A DNA stretch of 9,148 nt from Anaerolineales bacterium (lineage in GTDB: Bacteria > Chloroflexota > Anaerolineae > Anaerolineales > Villigracilaceae): NCBI GenBank assembly GCA_025966435.1, contig JAICRQ010000106.1:1-9148 (forward strand), written 5' to 3'. A program made the translations under genes and the position numbers. The notes below the pieces were generated by a model, which searched no databases, was not told the origin of the DNA, and was given only the letters and a program-made list of their open reading frames with translations. The first letter of the stretch is position 1; every line of letters begins with the position of its first letter. This document shows, piece by piece, positions 1 to 5,545 of this stretch.

Positions 1-34
1 CCAGCCACGGAAAATCTCTGTGGCTGGTTTTTAT
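1..34 (+). terminator. Rho-independent terminator of an upstream gene outside the window
   Basis: CCAGCCAC (1-8) pairs perfectly with GTGGCTGG (20-27). Positions 9-10 and 18-19 can add one G-U and one G-C pair. A T-run (28-32) follows directly. The gene it ends lies before the window; a + strand gene is the natural reading because the T-tract is on this side. Confidence 0.85.
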
Positions 35-127
35 TATCCTCCTGGAGCGGCGGGCGTAGCCTGTAGTCGAAACAAACACACTACTCCGGTCAGCGCGAGA
101 AAATTTTATAGAAAGGAACGTAATTTT

Positions 128-358
128 ATGTCTGCTCAAGTTGCACAAGTCTTTTCCATAAATAGAACATTATCTGCCCAAGAAATGATTGATGGGCATG
201 TATCGAAAAGCCTTATTTATAGATTTACAGGAAACCCTGACAATGAACACAAACGACGAAGACGGCATCGGCGTCGTCTTTCGAAAAAATTTAGGACAAT
301 ACACCGTCCACGCACACGGACGAGAGATCGACTGCTCACTCTCGTCCCTGCTCCATAA
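128..358 (+). other. Possible small ORF (76 codons) overlapping the rsgA start; doubtful
   Basis: An ATG at 128 has a fair Shine-Dalgarno sequence (AAAGGA at 112-117, 10 nt spacing) and opens a 76-codon frame. Its first 38 codons lie in otherwise non-coding DNA and read MSAQVAQVFSINRTLSAQEM and onward. The second half overlaps rsgA in another frame and becomes an arginine-rich run, which looks like a shadow of the rsgA codons. I recognise no domain. It could be a short upstream ORF affecting rsgA translation, a decayed gene, or chance. The rest of the 35-242 stretch shows no clear promoter. Confidence 0.2.
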
Positions 359-1229
359 ACAACTGATCTTCCCCACCGCGGATCCCGCGTCCCTGCGGCA
401 TGCTGTGCAGGACGTGCGCGAAATTCATCATGTAGATCCGGTTGCGGTCGGTGACCGCGTCCGCTATGTGGAGGCAGGGGAAAGTCGCGGCATGATCGTC
501 GAGGTCTTGCCGCGGAACTCCAGACTCTCGCGCCCTGCGCCTGTGCCCGGTCAACGCGTCTTTGAGCAGGTGATCGTCGCCAACGCGGACGTCATCCTGC
601 CAGTATTTGCCGTAGCGAATCCAACACCGAAATGGGGCCTGCTCGATCGTTATCTGGTCTCTGCAGAAGCCGCGGAGATCCCGGTTCTGATCGTGCTCAA
701 CAAACTCGATCTGGCATGGAAGAATCCGAGCTTCGACGAAGAGATGGAAATTTATCGCCGCATCGGCTACCCGGTTCAATTGGTCAGCGCGGCTACAGGC
801 GAAGGAATAGAGGAACTAAAACAGACCCTGCATGGAAAACAGTCGGTGCTGGTTGGGAAATCTGGGGTCGGGAAGACTTCCCTCTTGAATGCCATACAGC
901 CTGGGTTAGGTCAACGTGTCAGAGAAGTCAGCAGCGGCGAGCTCGGCAAAGGACGCCATACCACCACGTATCTCGAAATGTTCAAGCTGGATTTCGGCGG
1001 TGCCCTGGTGGATACACCGGGCATTCGTGAGTTCGGTCTATGGGATATTGCGGCCGATGAATTGGCTTACTTCTTCCCCGAAATGGCTGGTTACATCGGT
1101 CAATGTAAGTTTGGCATGAGCTGTCGCCACGACCTGGAGCCCGGCTGCGCCATTCGAAAAGCGGTTATGGCAGAGGCGATCAGTCCCTATCGCTATCAAA
1201 GCTATATGAATTTGCGGAGGGAACTATGA
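243..1229 (+). CDS. rsgA: Ribosome small subunit-dependent GTPase RsgA (YjeQ/EngC)
   Basis: A 328-aa cytoplasmic GTPase that acts late in 30S subunit maturation; the family hydrolyses GTP when bound to 30S and helps release assembly factors. The domain order is the circularly permuted one typical of RsgA: an N-terminal OB-fold (about residues 10-95), then G4 NKLD (153-156), G5 SAATGEG (182-188), G1/Walker A GKSGVGKTS (205-213), G2 in the GKGRHTTT stretch (235-242) and G3 DTPG (257-260). A C-terminal zinc knuckle follows with C288, C294, H296 and C302. Length matches the family (about 300-350 aa). I chose ATG 243 because AGGAAA at 229-234 sits 8 nt upstream and the protein then begins just before the OB-fold; a TTG at 189 would add 18 unlikely residues. 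The stop overlaps the next start (ATGA), so the two genes are probably co-translated. Confidence 0.96.
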   Translation: MNTNDEDGIGVVFRKNLGQYTVHAHGREIDCSLSSLLHKQLIFPTADPASLRHAVQDVREIHHVDPVAVGDRVRYVEAGESRGMIVEVLPRNSRLSRPAPVPGQRVFEQVIVANADVILPVFAVANPTPKWGLLDRYLVSAEAAEIPVLIVLNKLDLAWKNPSFDEEMEIYRRIGYPVQLVSAATGEGIEELKQTLHGKQSVLVGKSGVGKTSLLNAIQPGLGQRVREVSSGELGKGRHTTTYLEMFKLDFGGALVDTPGIREFGLWDIAADELAYFFPEMAGYIGQCKFGMSCRHDLEPGCAIRKAVMAEAISPYRYQSYMNLRREL

Positions 1230-1705
1230 AAGCCCATCTCGCCACCTTCGGAGATTTCAAGTGTGCACACTGTCGCGTGGTCGTGCCGAGCGCACATCTG
1301 GTCTCCGGAGTCAATAACCGCAACCATTGTCCCTATTGCCTTTGGTCCTGTCACCTGGATCTATACGCTGCGGGTGATCGCTTGTCTGCCTGCAAGGCAC
1401 CGATGAAGCCCATGGGGTTGACGCTGAAAGCCGGCAGGAAGAAATATCAGCGCAGCACACGCGGTGAGTTGATGTTGATCCACCAGTGTACGGAGTGCAG
1501 CGTGCTCTCCATCAACCGCATCGCCGCAGACGATGACGCGGAAACGGTCCTAGCTGTTTTTCAGGAGTCGCTTGCACTGGCGCACCAAACGCATATCTTG
1601 TGCGAGGAAAACGGAATCGTGATGCTAAAAGCCGGGGATGCAAAGATTGTATACACGCAGCTCTATGGTCACCAGGCAGAAATTCCCATGATCAGTTGGG
1701 CTTGA
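1226..1705 (+). CDS. RNHCP domain protein, zinc-ribbon-like, function unknown
   Basis: A 159-aa protein with the signature RNHCPYCLWSCHLD (residues 32-45) that names the RNHCP family. The cysteine layout suggests paired metal sites: C13-x2-C16 and C35-x2-C38, followed by C42/H43 and C56, then H86-x-C88-x2-C91 in a second half containing NRIAADDD, also typical of the family. The C-terminal 60 residues after about 100 (VLAVFQESL and onward) contain no motif I recognise and go beyond the core domain. The biochemical role of RNHCP proteins is not established, as far as I know; zinc binding and nucleic-acid contact are inferences from the Cys/His pattern. The start codon overlaps the rsgA stop by 4 nt (ATGA), so translation is coupled. 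A terminator follows 20 nt after the stop, making this the last gene of the unit. Confidence 0.88.
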   Translation: MKAHLATFGDFKCAHCRVVVPSAHLVSGVNNRNHCPYCLWSCHLDLYAAGDRLSACKAPMKPMGLTLKAGRKKYQRSTRGELMLIHQCTECSVLSINRIAADDDAETVLAVFQESLALAHQTHILCEENGIVMLKAGDAKIVYTQLYGHQAEIPMISWA

Positions 1706-1724
1706 TACAGATCGATCTACTATC

Positions 1725-1749
1725 AACCCCGCCTCTCGGCGGGGTTTTT
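1725..1749 (+). terminator. Rho-independent terminator after rsgA-RNHCP
   Basis: CCCCGCC (1727-1733) and GGCGGGG (1738-1744) form a perfect 7-bp GC stem around a TCTC loop, followed by TTTTT (1745-1749). The flanking AA (1725-1726) can add two pairs with the first T residues. This ends the rsgA-RNHCP unit before the transporter gene. Confidence 0.95.
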
Positions 1750-1777
1750 GTTACTTAATAAATTTTCGATTACAGCA

Positions 1778-1833
1778 TTGAGAAGAACTGCGCCTAAATT
1801 GCTATTAAACTCCAGCACGGTTTGCGTTATTAT
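1778..1833 (+). promoter_or_regulatory. Probable promoter region of the MFS gene, elements weak
   Basis: The MFS gene follows a strong terminator, so it needs a promoter between 1750 and 1862. Two weak candidates are visible. TTGAGA (1778-1783) pairs with CTATTA or TATTAA (from 1802-1803) at 18-19 nt. TTAAAC (1806-1811) pairs with TATTAT (1828-1833) at 16 nt. Neither is decisive. Confidence 0.35.
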
Positions 1834-1862
1834 CCCTCTTCGGGATTTCCAAGTCTAACACT

Positions 1863-3128
1863 ATGCTGAAGAACCTCAAAAAAACCTACGCTGAATTTCC
1901 CACGCTCTTTTGGATCATTGTCGGCACACTCTTCATCGACTCGATCGGCAGCACATTGCTGTTCCCATTTTTTGCGTTGTACTTTACGCAGAAGTTCGCT
2001 GTGGGAATGACGGAGGCGGGCACATTATTAGGAATGTCATCCCTGTTTGGTCTGATTGGTAGTGTGATTGGAGGAGCCATCACAGACCGGTTCGGCCGCA
2101 GGCGATTGATTCTGTTTGGCTTGACTTCCAGCGCATTGAGCAGCCTCTCGTTAGGGCTGGTATCCAATGTTTCCACCCTCTATTTCCTCATTATCATCGT
2201 GGGCTTATTGTCCAGAGTCGCTGTCCCAGCCTATGACGCAGTCCTGGCGGACATTCTGCCAGAGGCGAAACGACAGGAAGGGTTTGGAATTATGCGTGTG
2301 GCGTTCAATTACGCCTGGATCTTTGGCACTGCGTTGGGGGGTCTGATTGCAGCACGATCGTTCCTGGCGCTATTCACTTTGGACGCCGTTCTGAGCATGA
2401 TAGCAGCAGTTATCCTGTATCGCTTTCTGGTGGAAACCAAACCCGTGTCTCCTGCGGAAGTGAAGACCAATGAATCCTTCCTTAATACAATGGCCGGATA
2501 TCGGGTAACCCTGCGTGACCTGGCGTTTATGAGCTTTCTTATTACAGGAATGATCGTGCTGATTGTGTATCAGCAGGAATATACTTCTCTGCCTGTCTAT
2601 CTGCGGGACGTCCACCATATCGACACCAAAAGTTACGGTGTGATGCTCTCCCTGTCTGGTCTGCAGGTGGTACTTTTCCAATTTTGGATCAGCCGCACCA
2701 TCCGCGTCTACCCACCTTTTCTGATGATGACACTTGGCGCCCTCTTCCTTATGATTGGCTTTGGCATCATTGGTTTTGTGAGCGGGATTGCACTGTTTAT
2801 GCTTTCGATCCTCATTATTACGTTTGGCGAAATGATTTTTTACCCAACAGGCCAGGTATTGGCAGTCAGCTTTGCCCCGGTCAATATGCGGGGGCGTTAT
2901 ATGGCTATTTATAGCCTGGCTTGGGCGATTCCCGCCACGATTGGCCCGGCTGCCGCAGGGCTGATTCTGGATAACTATGACCCGAACCTGTTGTGGTACC
3001 TGGGCGGCATTCTGTGTGTGATCGCTGCGATCGGTTTCTATGCCCTGCATCTTTGGCTGGGCCGGCAGGAGCGTTTTGCACCCGTAAAGCCGGAGGCTTC
3101 GACACCAGGCGAATTAGAGACATCCTGA
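1863..3128 (+). CDS. MFS transporter, 12-TM drug-efflux-type (DHA1-like)
   Basis: A 421-aa inner-membrane protein of the major facilitator superfamily, predicted to be a proton-coupled exporter. About twelve hydrophobic helices are visible in two six-helix halves (roughly residues 12-190 and 220-398), split by a polar loop at about 191-218. The loop between helices 2 and 3 carries the MFS motif A, GGAITDRFGRRRL (70-82). A second conserved stretch, PAYDAVLADILPEAKRQEGF (122-141), is the type seen in multidrug-like MFS proteins. The tail after about residue 400 is hydrophilic and cytoplasmic. ATG 1863 has no convincing Shine-Dalgarno sequence, but it is the first start that includes helix 1. 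The substrate cannot be read from sequence. It stands alone: a terminator precedes it and a new promoter begins 16 nt after its stop, though I see no terminator of its own. Confidence 0.93.
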   Translation: MLKNLKKTYAEFPTLFWIIVGTLFIDSIGSTLLFPFFALYFTQKFAVGMTEAGTLLGMSSLFGLIGSVIGGAITDRFGRRRLILFGLTSSALSSLSLGLVSNVSTLYFLIIIVGLLSRVAVPAYDAVLADILPEAKRQEGFGIMRVAFNYAWIFGTALGGLIAARSFLALFTLDAVLSMIAAVILYRFLVETKPVSPAEVKTNESFLNTMAGYRVTLRDLAFMSFLITGMIVLIVYQQEYTSLPVYLRDVHHIDTKSYGVMLSLSGLQVVLFQFWISRTIRVYPPFLMMTLGALFLMIGFGIIGFVSGIALFMLSILIITFGEMIFYPTGQVLAVSFAPVNMRGRYMAIYSLAWAIPATIGPAAAGLILDNYDPNLLWYLGGILCVIAAIGFYALHLWLGRQERFAPVKPEASTPGELETS

Positions 3129-3144
3129 AAGTAGGGTTTTTGAC

Positions 3145-3172
3145 TTGACAGATGGTGTAAGATTTGTAAAAT
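3145..3172 (+). promoter_or_regulatory. Sigma-70-type promoter for the sseA leader
   Basis: A perfect -35 TTGACA (3145-3150) and a -10 TAAAAT (3167-3172, one mismatch to TATAAT) are separated by 16 nt. Transcription should start near 3179. This is one of the two best promoters in the window and gives a 5' leader of about 225 nt before the sseA ATG. Confidence 0.8.
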
Positions 3173-3190
3173 AACCTTCGTCATCAGCCT

Positions 3191-3235
3191 ATGTTAACCC
3201 TAAATTATTGCTCCTGTCTGGGGCGGGGTTCGTAA
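3191..3235 (+). CDS. Possible 14-aa leader peptide with two Cys codons
   Basis: ATG 3191 opens MLTLNYCSCLGRGS, ending at TAA 3233-3235. Two Cys codons (TGC 3209, TGT 3215) sit just before the leader hairpin, and its stop codon lies at the hairpin apex, so a translating or stalled ribosome would alter folding. Cysteine-containing leader peptides are known upstream of sulfur genes in mycobacteria. There is no good Shine-Dalgarno sequence, and an ORF this short can arise by chance, so this is only a candidate. Confidence 0.2.
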   Translation: MLTLNYCSCLGRGS

Positions 3236-3263
3236 CCACCGCCTGAGATTCTCCTGTCCCGAT

Positions 3264-3363
3264 AAGCAGTCAACGACTCAAGGCAGTGGACGCCCCCCGC
3301 GCACCAATCGATCCGCGCCGGATGGCTCGCCATCTCTGCACTTCGTCCGTTGACTGCTTTTTG
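3264..3363 (+). terminator. Terminator-like stem with a 72-nt loop in the sseA leader
   Basis: AAGCAGTCAACG (3264-3275) and CGTTGACTGCTT (3348-3359) are perfect 12-bp complements. The right arm merges into TTTTTG (3358-3363). The loop is unusually long (72 nt) and itself folds. Because sseA begins only 43 nt downstream without an obvious second promoter, the stem is likely conditional, or partly read through. Confidence 0.6.
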
Positions 3364-3405
3364 TATTAAGTCACCAAAACTTTATCGAGAAAAGGAAAGA
3401 AGATC

Positions 3406-4245
3406 ATGCCATACGTCCATCCTGAATACCTTGTCGAAACCGAATGGGTTGCCGAGCACTTGAACGACCCGAACGTCCGCATCATCGAGTCAGATGAAGA
3501 TGCCTTGCTCTACGCGGTCGGTCACATTCCTGGTGCCGTGCAGGTGGATTGGTTCAGCACCTTGCAGCATCCGCTTCGCCGTGATTTCCTCACCAAAGAA
3601 CAGTTTGAGGAAGTGGCTTCCAACATTGGTATCACCAACGATACAACCGTTGTCTTTTACGGCGATAAGTCCAACTGGTTCGCGTGCTATGCCTTGTGGT
3701 TGTTCCAATATTATGGACACGAGAATGTGAAAATCATGAACGGCGGACGGCTCAAGTGGGAACAGGAGAATCGCCCTCTCACCAAGGATGTCCCTTCGTA
3801 TCAGAGAACAAGTTACAAAGCCAAGGATCCGGATAAATCCATTCGCGCCTTCCGCGATGAGGTGCGCGAGCAGAGTGACTCCAAGAAGCCACTGGTGGAC
3901 GTCCGCTCTCCCAAGGAATATTCCGGTGAGCTGATCTCCATGCCGAACTACCCTCAGGAAGGCGCTCAGCGCGGTGGTCATATTCCGGGCGCTGTAAGCA
4001 TTCCGTGGTCACAGGCGGTGAACGAAGCAGATAGCACGTTCAAGACGCCCGAGGAGCTGCGCGCTCTGTATGAAGGAAAGGGTATCACGCCTGAAGGAGA
4101 GGTGATCGCCTATTGCCGCATCGGCGAGCGCTCTTCTCATACCTGGTTTGTTCTTAAGTACCTGCTTGGTTACCCCAAGGTCAAGAACTATGATGGTTCC
4201 TGGACCGAATGGGGCAACCTGGTGGATGCCCCGATCGAGAAATAG
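3406..4245 (+). CDS. sseA: Thiosulfate sulfurtransferase SseA (two-domain rhodanese)
   Basis: A 279-aa cytoplasmic sulfurtransferase that takes sulfane sulfur (from thiosulfate in this family) onto an active-site cysteine and passes it to a thiol acceptor. There are two rhodanese domains, about residues 8-125 and 145-275. The C-terminal domain is catalytic, with CRIGERS at 237-243 (nucleophile C237). This loop points to thiosulfate sulfurtransferase rather than the CG[S/T]GVTA loop of 3-mercaptopyruvate sulfurtransferase. Stretches such as [17 protein letters not shown] (28-44), YGDKSNW (85-91) and [10 protein letters not shown] (261-270) closely resemble mycobacterial SseA as I remember it. 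The N-terminal domain lacks the CxxGxR loop and is presumably structural. A purine-rich AAAGGAAAGAAG precedes ATG 3406. It sits behind a long structured leader and before sufE, a pairing that also occurs in mycobacteria. Confidence 0.94.
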   Translation: MPYVHPEYLVETEWVAEHLNDPNVRIIESDEDALLYAVGHIPGAVQVDWFSTLQHPLRRDFLTKEQFEEVASNIGITNDTTVVFYGDKSNWFACYALWLFQYYGHENVKIMNGGRLKWEQENRPLTKDVPSYQRTSYKAKDPDKSIRAFRDEVREQSDSKKPLVDVRSPKEYSGELISMPNYPQEGAQRGGHIPGAVSIPWSQAVNEADSTFKTPEELRALYEGKGITPEGEVIAYCRIGERSSHTWFVLKYLLGYPKVKNYDGSWTEWGNLVDAPIEK

Positions 4246-4247
4246 TG

Positions 4248-4305
4248 TGTAAGGGCACAACCTTTGTGCGAAGCATAAGCGAAGTCGAAGCGTTGTGCCC
4301 TTACA
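4248..4305. repeat. Palindromic intergenic repeat with 14-bp arms between sseA and sufE
   Basis: TGTAAGGGCACAAC (4248-4261) and GTTGTGCCCTTACA (4292-4305) are perfect inverted repeats around a 30-nt loop containing GCGAAGTCGAAGC. The arm style (GTAAGGGCAC) and the loop phrase resemble dispersed palindromic intergenic elements I associate with Chloroflexota and other phyla. It begins 3 nt after the sseA stop and ends 10 nt before the sufE ATG. There is no T-run, so it does not look like a standard terminator, although the hairpin could affect sufE translation or mRNA stability. Confidence 0.75.
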
Positions 4306-4314
4306 ATCCTAGAT

Positions 4315-4752
4315 ATGTCCTTACCTTCCAAACTTCAGGAAATCGTAGATGACTTCGCCAGTATGACGCGCGAAGAAAAAGTAGAGACGTTGGTCGCGTA
4401 CTCCGAGTCGTTGCCGCCTCTGCCCGACCGTCTTAAAGAACTACGCGACAAAATGGAGCCTGTGCCGGAATGCATGACACCCGTGTTCCTGCACGGTGAA
4501 AAGCAACCCGATGGCGGTATTATTTTTTACTTCGACATCCCACCCCAATCCCCTACCGTGCGCGGGCTGGCTTCCCTCCTGGCAAATGGACTTAACGGCT
4601 CGAAGCCAGAAGAGATTTTGTCTGTCCCAGGGGATTTCTTCCTGCCTATGAATCTGCAGGAAGCTATTTCACAGCAGCGCATCAATGGCTTTATCGGCGT
4701 TCTCGCTCACATGAAGCAAACCGCGGTAAAACTGCTGAGCAACGGATCCTGA
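4315..4752 (+). CDS. sufE: SufE-like sulfur acceptor protein
   Basis: A 145-aa cytoplasmic protein of the SufE family, which receives persulfide sulfur from a cysteine desulfurase and passes it to Fe-S assembly or other acceptors. The catalytic cysteine is C53 in the motif VPEC (50-53). It is followed by the family pattern FYFDIPPQSPTVRGLASLL and, near the end, RINGFIGVLAHMK (about 120-132). Length matches the family (about 140-150 aa). No SufS, SufBCD or IscS gene is in the window; the visible partner is sseA, 69 nt upstream, so this SufE may exchange sulfur with the sulfurtransferase instead of, or as well as, a desulfurase. The start has no Shine-Dalgarno sequence and lies just after a large palindrome. 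There is no other in-frame start between it and the TAA at 4276. Confidence 0.92.
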   Translation: MSLPSKLQEIVDDFASMTREEKVETLVAYSESLPPLPDRLKELRDKMEPVPECMTPVFLHGEKQPDGGIIFYFDIPPQSPTVRGLASLLANGLNGSKPEEILSVPGDFFLPMNLQEAISQQRINGFIGVLAHMKQTAVKLLSNGS

Positions 4753-4756
4753 AGCG

Positions 4757-4775
4757 AACGTTCCAGGGGAACGTT
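4757..4775. other. Stem-loop after sufE, no T-tract
   Basis: AACGTTCC (4757-4764) and GGAACGTT (4768-4775) form a perfect 8-bp stem with a 3-nt loop, 4 nt after the sufE stop. ATAAAG follows rather than a T-run. It may stabilise the mRNA end, act as a weak terminator, or be an operator. Confidence 0.55.
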
Positions 4776-4810
4776 ATAAAGAATCGATACTTCTAATACA
4801 TTAGACTTCA

Positions 4811-4844
4811 TTCTGGCTAGCCTGCTCCATTAGGTTAGCCAGAA
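4811..4844. other. 13-bp stem-loop between sufE and the XRE regulator
   Basis: TTCTGGCTAGCCT (4811-4823) pairs with AGGTTAGCCAGAA (4832-4844) over 13 positions with a single G-U, around an 8-nt loop. Neither side has a T-run, so it is not a classical terminator in either direction. It lies about 57 nt upstream of the TATAAT box at 4901. It may be an operator, a U-less terminator for sufE, or a palindromic repeat. Confidence 0.6.
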
Positions 4845-4900
4845 CTGCTTAACTACGCTATACAGTACAGTTGTCACGTTTTCTTTTTGGGCGGTTTAAG

Positions 4901-4906
4901 TATAAT
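4901..4906 (+). promoter_or_regulatory. Probable -10 box for the XRE regulator gene
   Basis: A perfect TATAAT lies at 4901-4906. No good -35 is at the usual distance: GTTTTC is at 17 nt, and the better TTGTCA (4871-4876) is 24 nt away. Transcription would start near 4913, leaving a leader of about 120 nt. A weak -35 would fit a promoter needing an activator. Confidence 0.45.
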
Positions 4907-5034
4907 CAAACGGAGTAGAGCCGGGTCATCGTTATAGTGGGAGCGGATCGTTTTGCGGGTGAATTCACTTTAAGTTCTTTGTGTCGAAAAAGTGCAACAA
5001 ATCTGCTCCCAACAGAAACAGGGATTGTGACAAA

Positions 5035-5418
5035 ATGTTTGCTGTGGGTCAAAACATGCGCTTTACAGAGTGGCTACAGACGGAAATCGACAAACGCGGG
5101 TGGTCTCAATCCGATTGCGCGCGTGCCTCTGACTTGAACCGAGCGGTGATTAATAAACTGCTGAACGGAAAGTGTAAACCGCAGCCTGCCACATTAATAG
5201 CGCTTGCACGCGGATTCAAAATCCCTGTAGAAGCAGCCTATCGAGCCGCCGGATTGCTCCCGTCCAGCCATGAGATCGACGATGAATTGCAGGAAGTGAT
5301 CTACATTTTCAGCAGTCTTCGCAGTCCGCAGAGGAAGGCTACCGCGATTATGCTTCTGAAAGCGCTGGTTTCAGAGGAAGAAAACCAATTTCGTGGAGAT
5401 AGCAAGGCAAAGAATTAA
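5035..5418 (+). CDS. XRE-family helix-turn-helix transcriptional regulator
   Basis: A small DNA-binding protein (127 aa from ATG 5035) with an N-terminal Cro/C1-type helix-turn-helix at about residues 11-65. The core reads RGWSQSDCARASDLNRAVIN (21-40), followed by KLLNGKCKP and LIALARGFKIPVEAAYRAAG. The tail (about 78-127) is mostly helical and charged, with IDDELQEVIYIFSSL, and may serve in dimerisation; I see no catalytic or ligand domain. The start is uncertain. ATG 5035 has AGGGA at 10 nt, ATG 5056 (MRFTEWLQ) has GTGGG at 7 nt, and a GTG at 4981 would add 18 residues of low-complexity sequence. It is followed by a strong terminator, so it is a single-gene unit. Its targets, possibly itself or a neighbour, are unknown. 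Confidence 0.88.
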   Translation: MFAVGQNMRFTEWLQTEIDKRGWSQSDCARASDLNRAVINKLLNGKCKPQPATLIALARGFKIPVEAAYRAAGLLPSSHEIDDELQEVIYIFSSLRSPQRKATAIMLLKALVSEEENQFRGDSKAKN

Positions 5419-5450
5419 GCCGATTGTCTCGCAGGAAAAATCAGGTTCAC

Positions 5451-5477
5451 AATCCCCGTTTGGAACGGGGATTTTTT
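5451..5477 (+). terminator. Rho-independent terminator after the XRE gene
   Basis: AATCCCCGTT (5451-5460) pairs perfectly with AACGGGGATT (5464-5473) around a TGG loop, and the stem runs into TTTTTT (5472-5477). A textbook intrinsic terminator. Confidence 0.95.
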
Positions 5478-5517
5478 ATTTCTTTATAAGAACCTCTTAA
5501 CTTTCCCATCATTCGGG

Positions 5518-5535
5518 TATAGTATCCTGAAAGGA
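5518..5535 (+). promoter_or_regulatory. Possible -10 box and ribosome binding site for the SH3 lipoprotein gene
   Basis: TATAGT at 5518-5523 could be a -10; upstream at 17 nt there is only a poor -35 (TCTTAA, 5495-5500). AAGGAG at 5530-5535 is a strong Shine-Dalgarno sequence, 10 nt before ATG 5546. If that -10 is used, transcription would begin close to the ribosome binding site and the leader would be very short, so the true promoter may lie elsewhere in 5478-5530. Confidence 0.4.
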
Positions 5536-5545
5536 GCGCTTATTT

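Larger units (their letters stand above)
3179..3363 (+). ncRNA. Structured leader RNA upstream of sseA: candidate attenuator or small RNA
   Basis: This 185-nt stretch lies between a strong promoter and a terminator-like stem. In order it holds a 14-codon ORF (3191-3235), a hairpin GGCGG-GGTT/AACC-CCGCC with one bulge (3222-3243), and a long-range 12-bp perfect stem (3264-3275 with 3348-3359) ending in TTTTTG. The 72-nt loop of that stem contains a further hairpin GGATGG-CTCG-CCATCT (3320-3335). GCGGGG (3223-3228) can alternatively pair with CCCCGC (3295-3300), linking the 5' hairpin to the terminator loop. It matches no riboswitch, 6S, SRP, tmRNA or RNase P motif that I can recall. It could be a regulatory leader of sseA or an independent sRNA with read-through. 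Confidence 0.45.

Noticed and set aside
336..779. Long open frame on the - strand inside rsgA
   Set aside because: It is antisense to a well-supported gene, has no recognisable domain, and reflects codon bias of rsgA.
2370..3050. 226-codon open frame on the - strand inside the MFS gene
   Set aside because: The translation is a His/Gln/Asn/Arg-rich sequence without domains, typical of the antisense of hydrophobic helices; the + strand MFS frame is clear.
3225..3240. tRNA T-arm-like segment GGTTCGTAACC
   Set aside because: It resembles a T-arm, but no acceptor, D or anticodon arms surround it, and it is better explained as the apex of the leader hairpin.
3179..3363. 6S RNA, SRP RNA, tmRNA or a known riboswitch in the sseA leader
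   Set aside because: The length would fit 6S RNA, but the 5' and 3' ends do not pair. The GGAAGG-type SRP loop is absent, no tRNA-like acceptor end is present, and I see no SAM, cobalamin or T-box core motif.
4937..5137. 66-codon + strand frame before and over the XRE gene
   Set aside because: No recognisable domain and overlap with the helix-turn-helix coding region in another frame.
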